This document shows, in pieces, positions 5,110 through 5,797 of a DNA stretch of 5,797 nucleotides (position 1 is the stretch's first letter; the number at the start of each line of letters is the position of its first letter). Source of the stretch: an uncultured Oscillospiraceae bacterium (GTDB lineage Bacteria; Bacillota; Clostridia; Oscillospirales; Acutalibacteraceae); the NCBI GenBank assembly GCA_910588415.1, contig CAJUPK010000035.1, positions 1 through 5,797 of the forward strand, in the 5' to 3' direction. The notes beneath the pieces were generated by a model. The model ran no database searches and was not told where the DNA came from. It saw nothing but the letters and a program-made list of their open reading frames with translations. The translations under genes and the position numbers were made by a program.

Positions 5110-5243
5110 ACAGCAGCAAGGATGGAGACAACAGCCGCAGGGTCTTGCGTGCCCTGGGGCTTTGCAAGGGGTCCGCCTTTTTGCCTGTCGTTTTGGCATG
5201 GGCGCGGCGGGCCGGTTGAGAAAGGAAGACTAGAGGAGAGACT

Positions 5244-5797
5244 ATGGACAAAAATCACAGAGCCTTAGAGCTGGACAAAATATTGGACCTGGTGGCGGCA
5301 GAGACCGCCTGCCAGGACGCGGCGGAGCTGGCCCGGGCCATTGTGCCCGCCAAAACCGCTGCCGAGGCCCGGCATCTGCTGGAGGAGACCGACGCGGCCT
5401 TTGTGCTTATGGCCAAGTTCGGCGGGCCCAGCTTCCGGGACCTGAAAAATGTGGCCAACCCCCTGCGCCGGGCCCAGGCCGGGGGCAGCCTGGGTATGCG
5501 GGAACTGCTGGACGTGGCAGGCACCCTGCGGGCCGTCCGGGCCCTGCAGAGCTGGCACGACAAGTCCGCGGGGATGAAGACGGCCCTCAGCGACCGGTTC
5601 TCCGTGCTGGCCCCCAACAAGTACCTGGAGGAGAAGATATTCACCTGCATTGTCAGCGAGGAGGAGATGGCGGACGCTGCCTCCCCGGCCCTGGCCAGCA
5701 TCCGGCGGAAGATCCGCAACGCCTCTGCCAAAGCCCGGGACCAGCTGGAAAAGCTGGTGCGCTCCTCCGCCCACCAGAAGCATCTGCAGGAGAGCAT
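5244..5797 (+). CDS. mutS2: MutS2 ATPase/nuclease, N-terminal part (runs off the window)
   Basis: The first 184 codons of MutS2, a MutS-like ATPase with a C-terminal Smr domain. In Bacillus and relatives it splits collided ribosomes (RqcU); in other bacteria it limits recombination. The visible part is the N-terminal helical clamp/core region. It starts MDKNHRALELDKILDLVA and continues with LLEETDAAFVLMAKFGGPSF, then AGGSLGMRELLDVAGTLRA, EEEMADAASPALASIRRKI and an alpha-helical stretch to the edge. These follow the family pattern in order. Walker, Smr and KOW motifs would lie beyond the window. The start is ATG at 5244, with AGGAG at 5234-5238 (5-base spacing). An in-frame stop at 5217-5219 excludes a longer protein. 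The reading frame has no stop within the window. Strong G/C third-position bias matches leuA. Confidence 0.95.
   Translation, partial: MDKNHRALELDKILDLVAAETACQDAAELARAIVPAKTAAEARHLLEETDAAFVLMAKFGGPSFRDLKNVANPLRRAQAGGSLGMRELLDVAGTLRAVRALQSWHDKSAGMKTALSDRFSVLAPNKYLEEKIFTCIVSEEEMADAASPALASIRRKIRNASAKARDQLEKLVRSSAHQKHLQES

Noticed and set aside
4840..5199. Minus-strand frame of about 119 aa upstream of the secreted-protein gene
   Set aside because: Runs through a promoter and a terminator stem, is cysteine/arginine-rich with no domain, and lacks a ribosome binding site.
5037..5268. Small plus-strand frames before and overlapping the mutS2 start
   Set aside because: Neither has a ribosome binding site; composition is that of GC-rich leader DNA, and one overlaps mutS2 in another frame.
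5255..5797. Minus-strand frames opposite the 3' end of the window
   Set aside because: Shadows of the mutS2 coding strand, which matches the MutS2 N-terminal region along its whole length.

Overview
The window looks like a chromosomal segment of a spore-forming, moderately GC-rich gut-type Firmicute (class Clostridia, plausibly Oscillospiraceae). This rests on the G/C-ending codons of leuA and mutS2, AGGA/GGAG ribosome binding sites, compact intrinsic terminators, a SleB-type spore-cortex/cell-wall hydrolase, luxS and mutS2. Genus and species cannot be settled from the sequence alone.

Layout. 1-140: two small hairpins, then a sigma-A-like promoter and a short leader. 141-1832 (+): leuA, 2-isopropylmalate synthase of the long, fungal/actinobacterial-like type. 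1870-1912: a strong terminator shared with the convergent gene. 1911-2609 (-): secreted SleB-family cell-wall hydrolase, preceded by a candidate sigma-G (forespore) promoter. 2610-3026: a 417-base intergenic region holding that promoter, an intrinsic terminator suited to luxS, and a three-helix inverted-repeat cluster. 3027-3485 (-): luxS. 3581-3919: three tandem 120-bp units, each with two hairpins, between luxS and an upstream minus-strand promoter. 4041-4763 (-): secreted protein of unknown function with an internal duplication. 4764-5243: a 480-base intergenic region holding a near-consensus promoter with an abutting palindrome (minus strand), a plus-strand intrinsic terminator with no annotated gene upstream of it (a possible small RNA), and the mutS2 leader. 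5244-5797 (+): the first 184 codons of mutS2, cut by the window edge.

The genes do not form one pathway. leuA is leucine biosynthesis, luxS is methyl-cycle recycling and AI-2 synthesis, the SleB-like enzyme acts on peptidoglycan, and mutS2 acts in ribosome rescue or recombination control. Each appears to be its own transcription unit with its own promoter and terminator.

The unusual content is between the genes: the tandem hairpin array upstream of luxS, the possible C-rich small RNA near 4918-5022, and the duplicated secreted protein with its palindromic operator candidate. No transposase, CRISPR array, tRNA or rRNA is visible.
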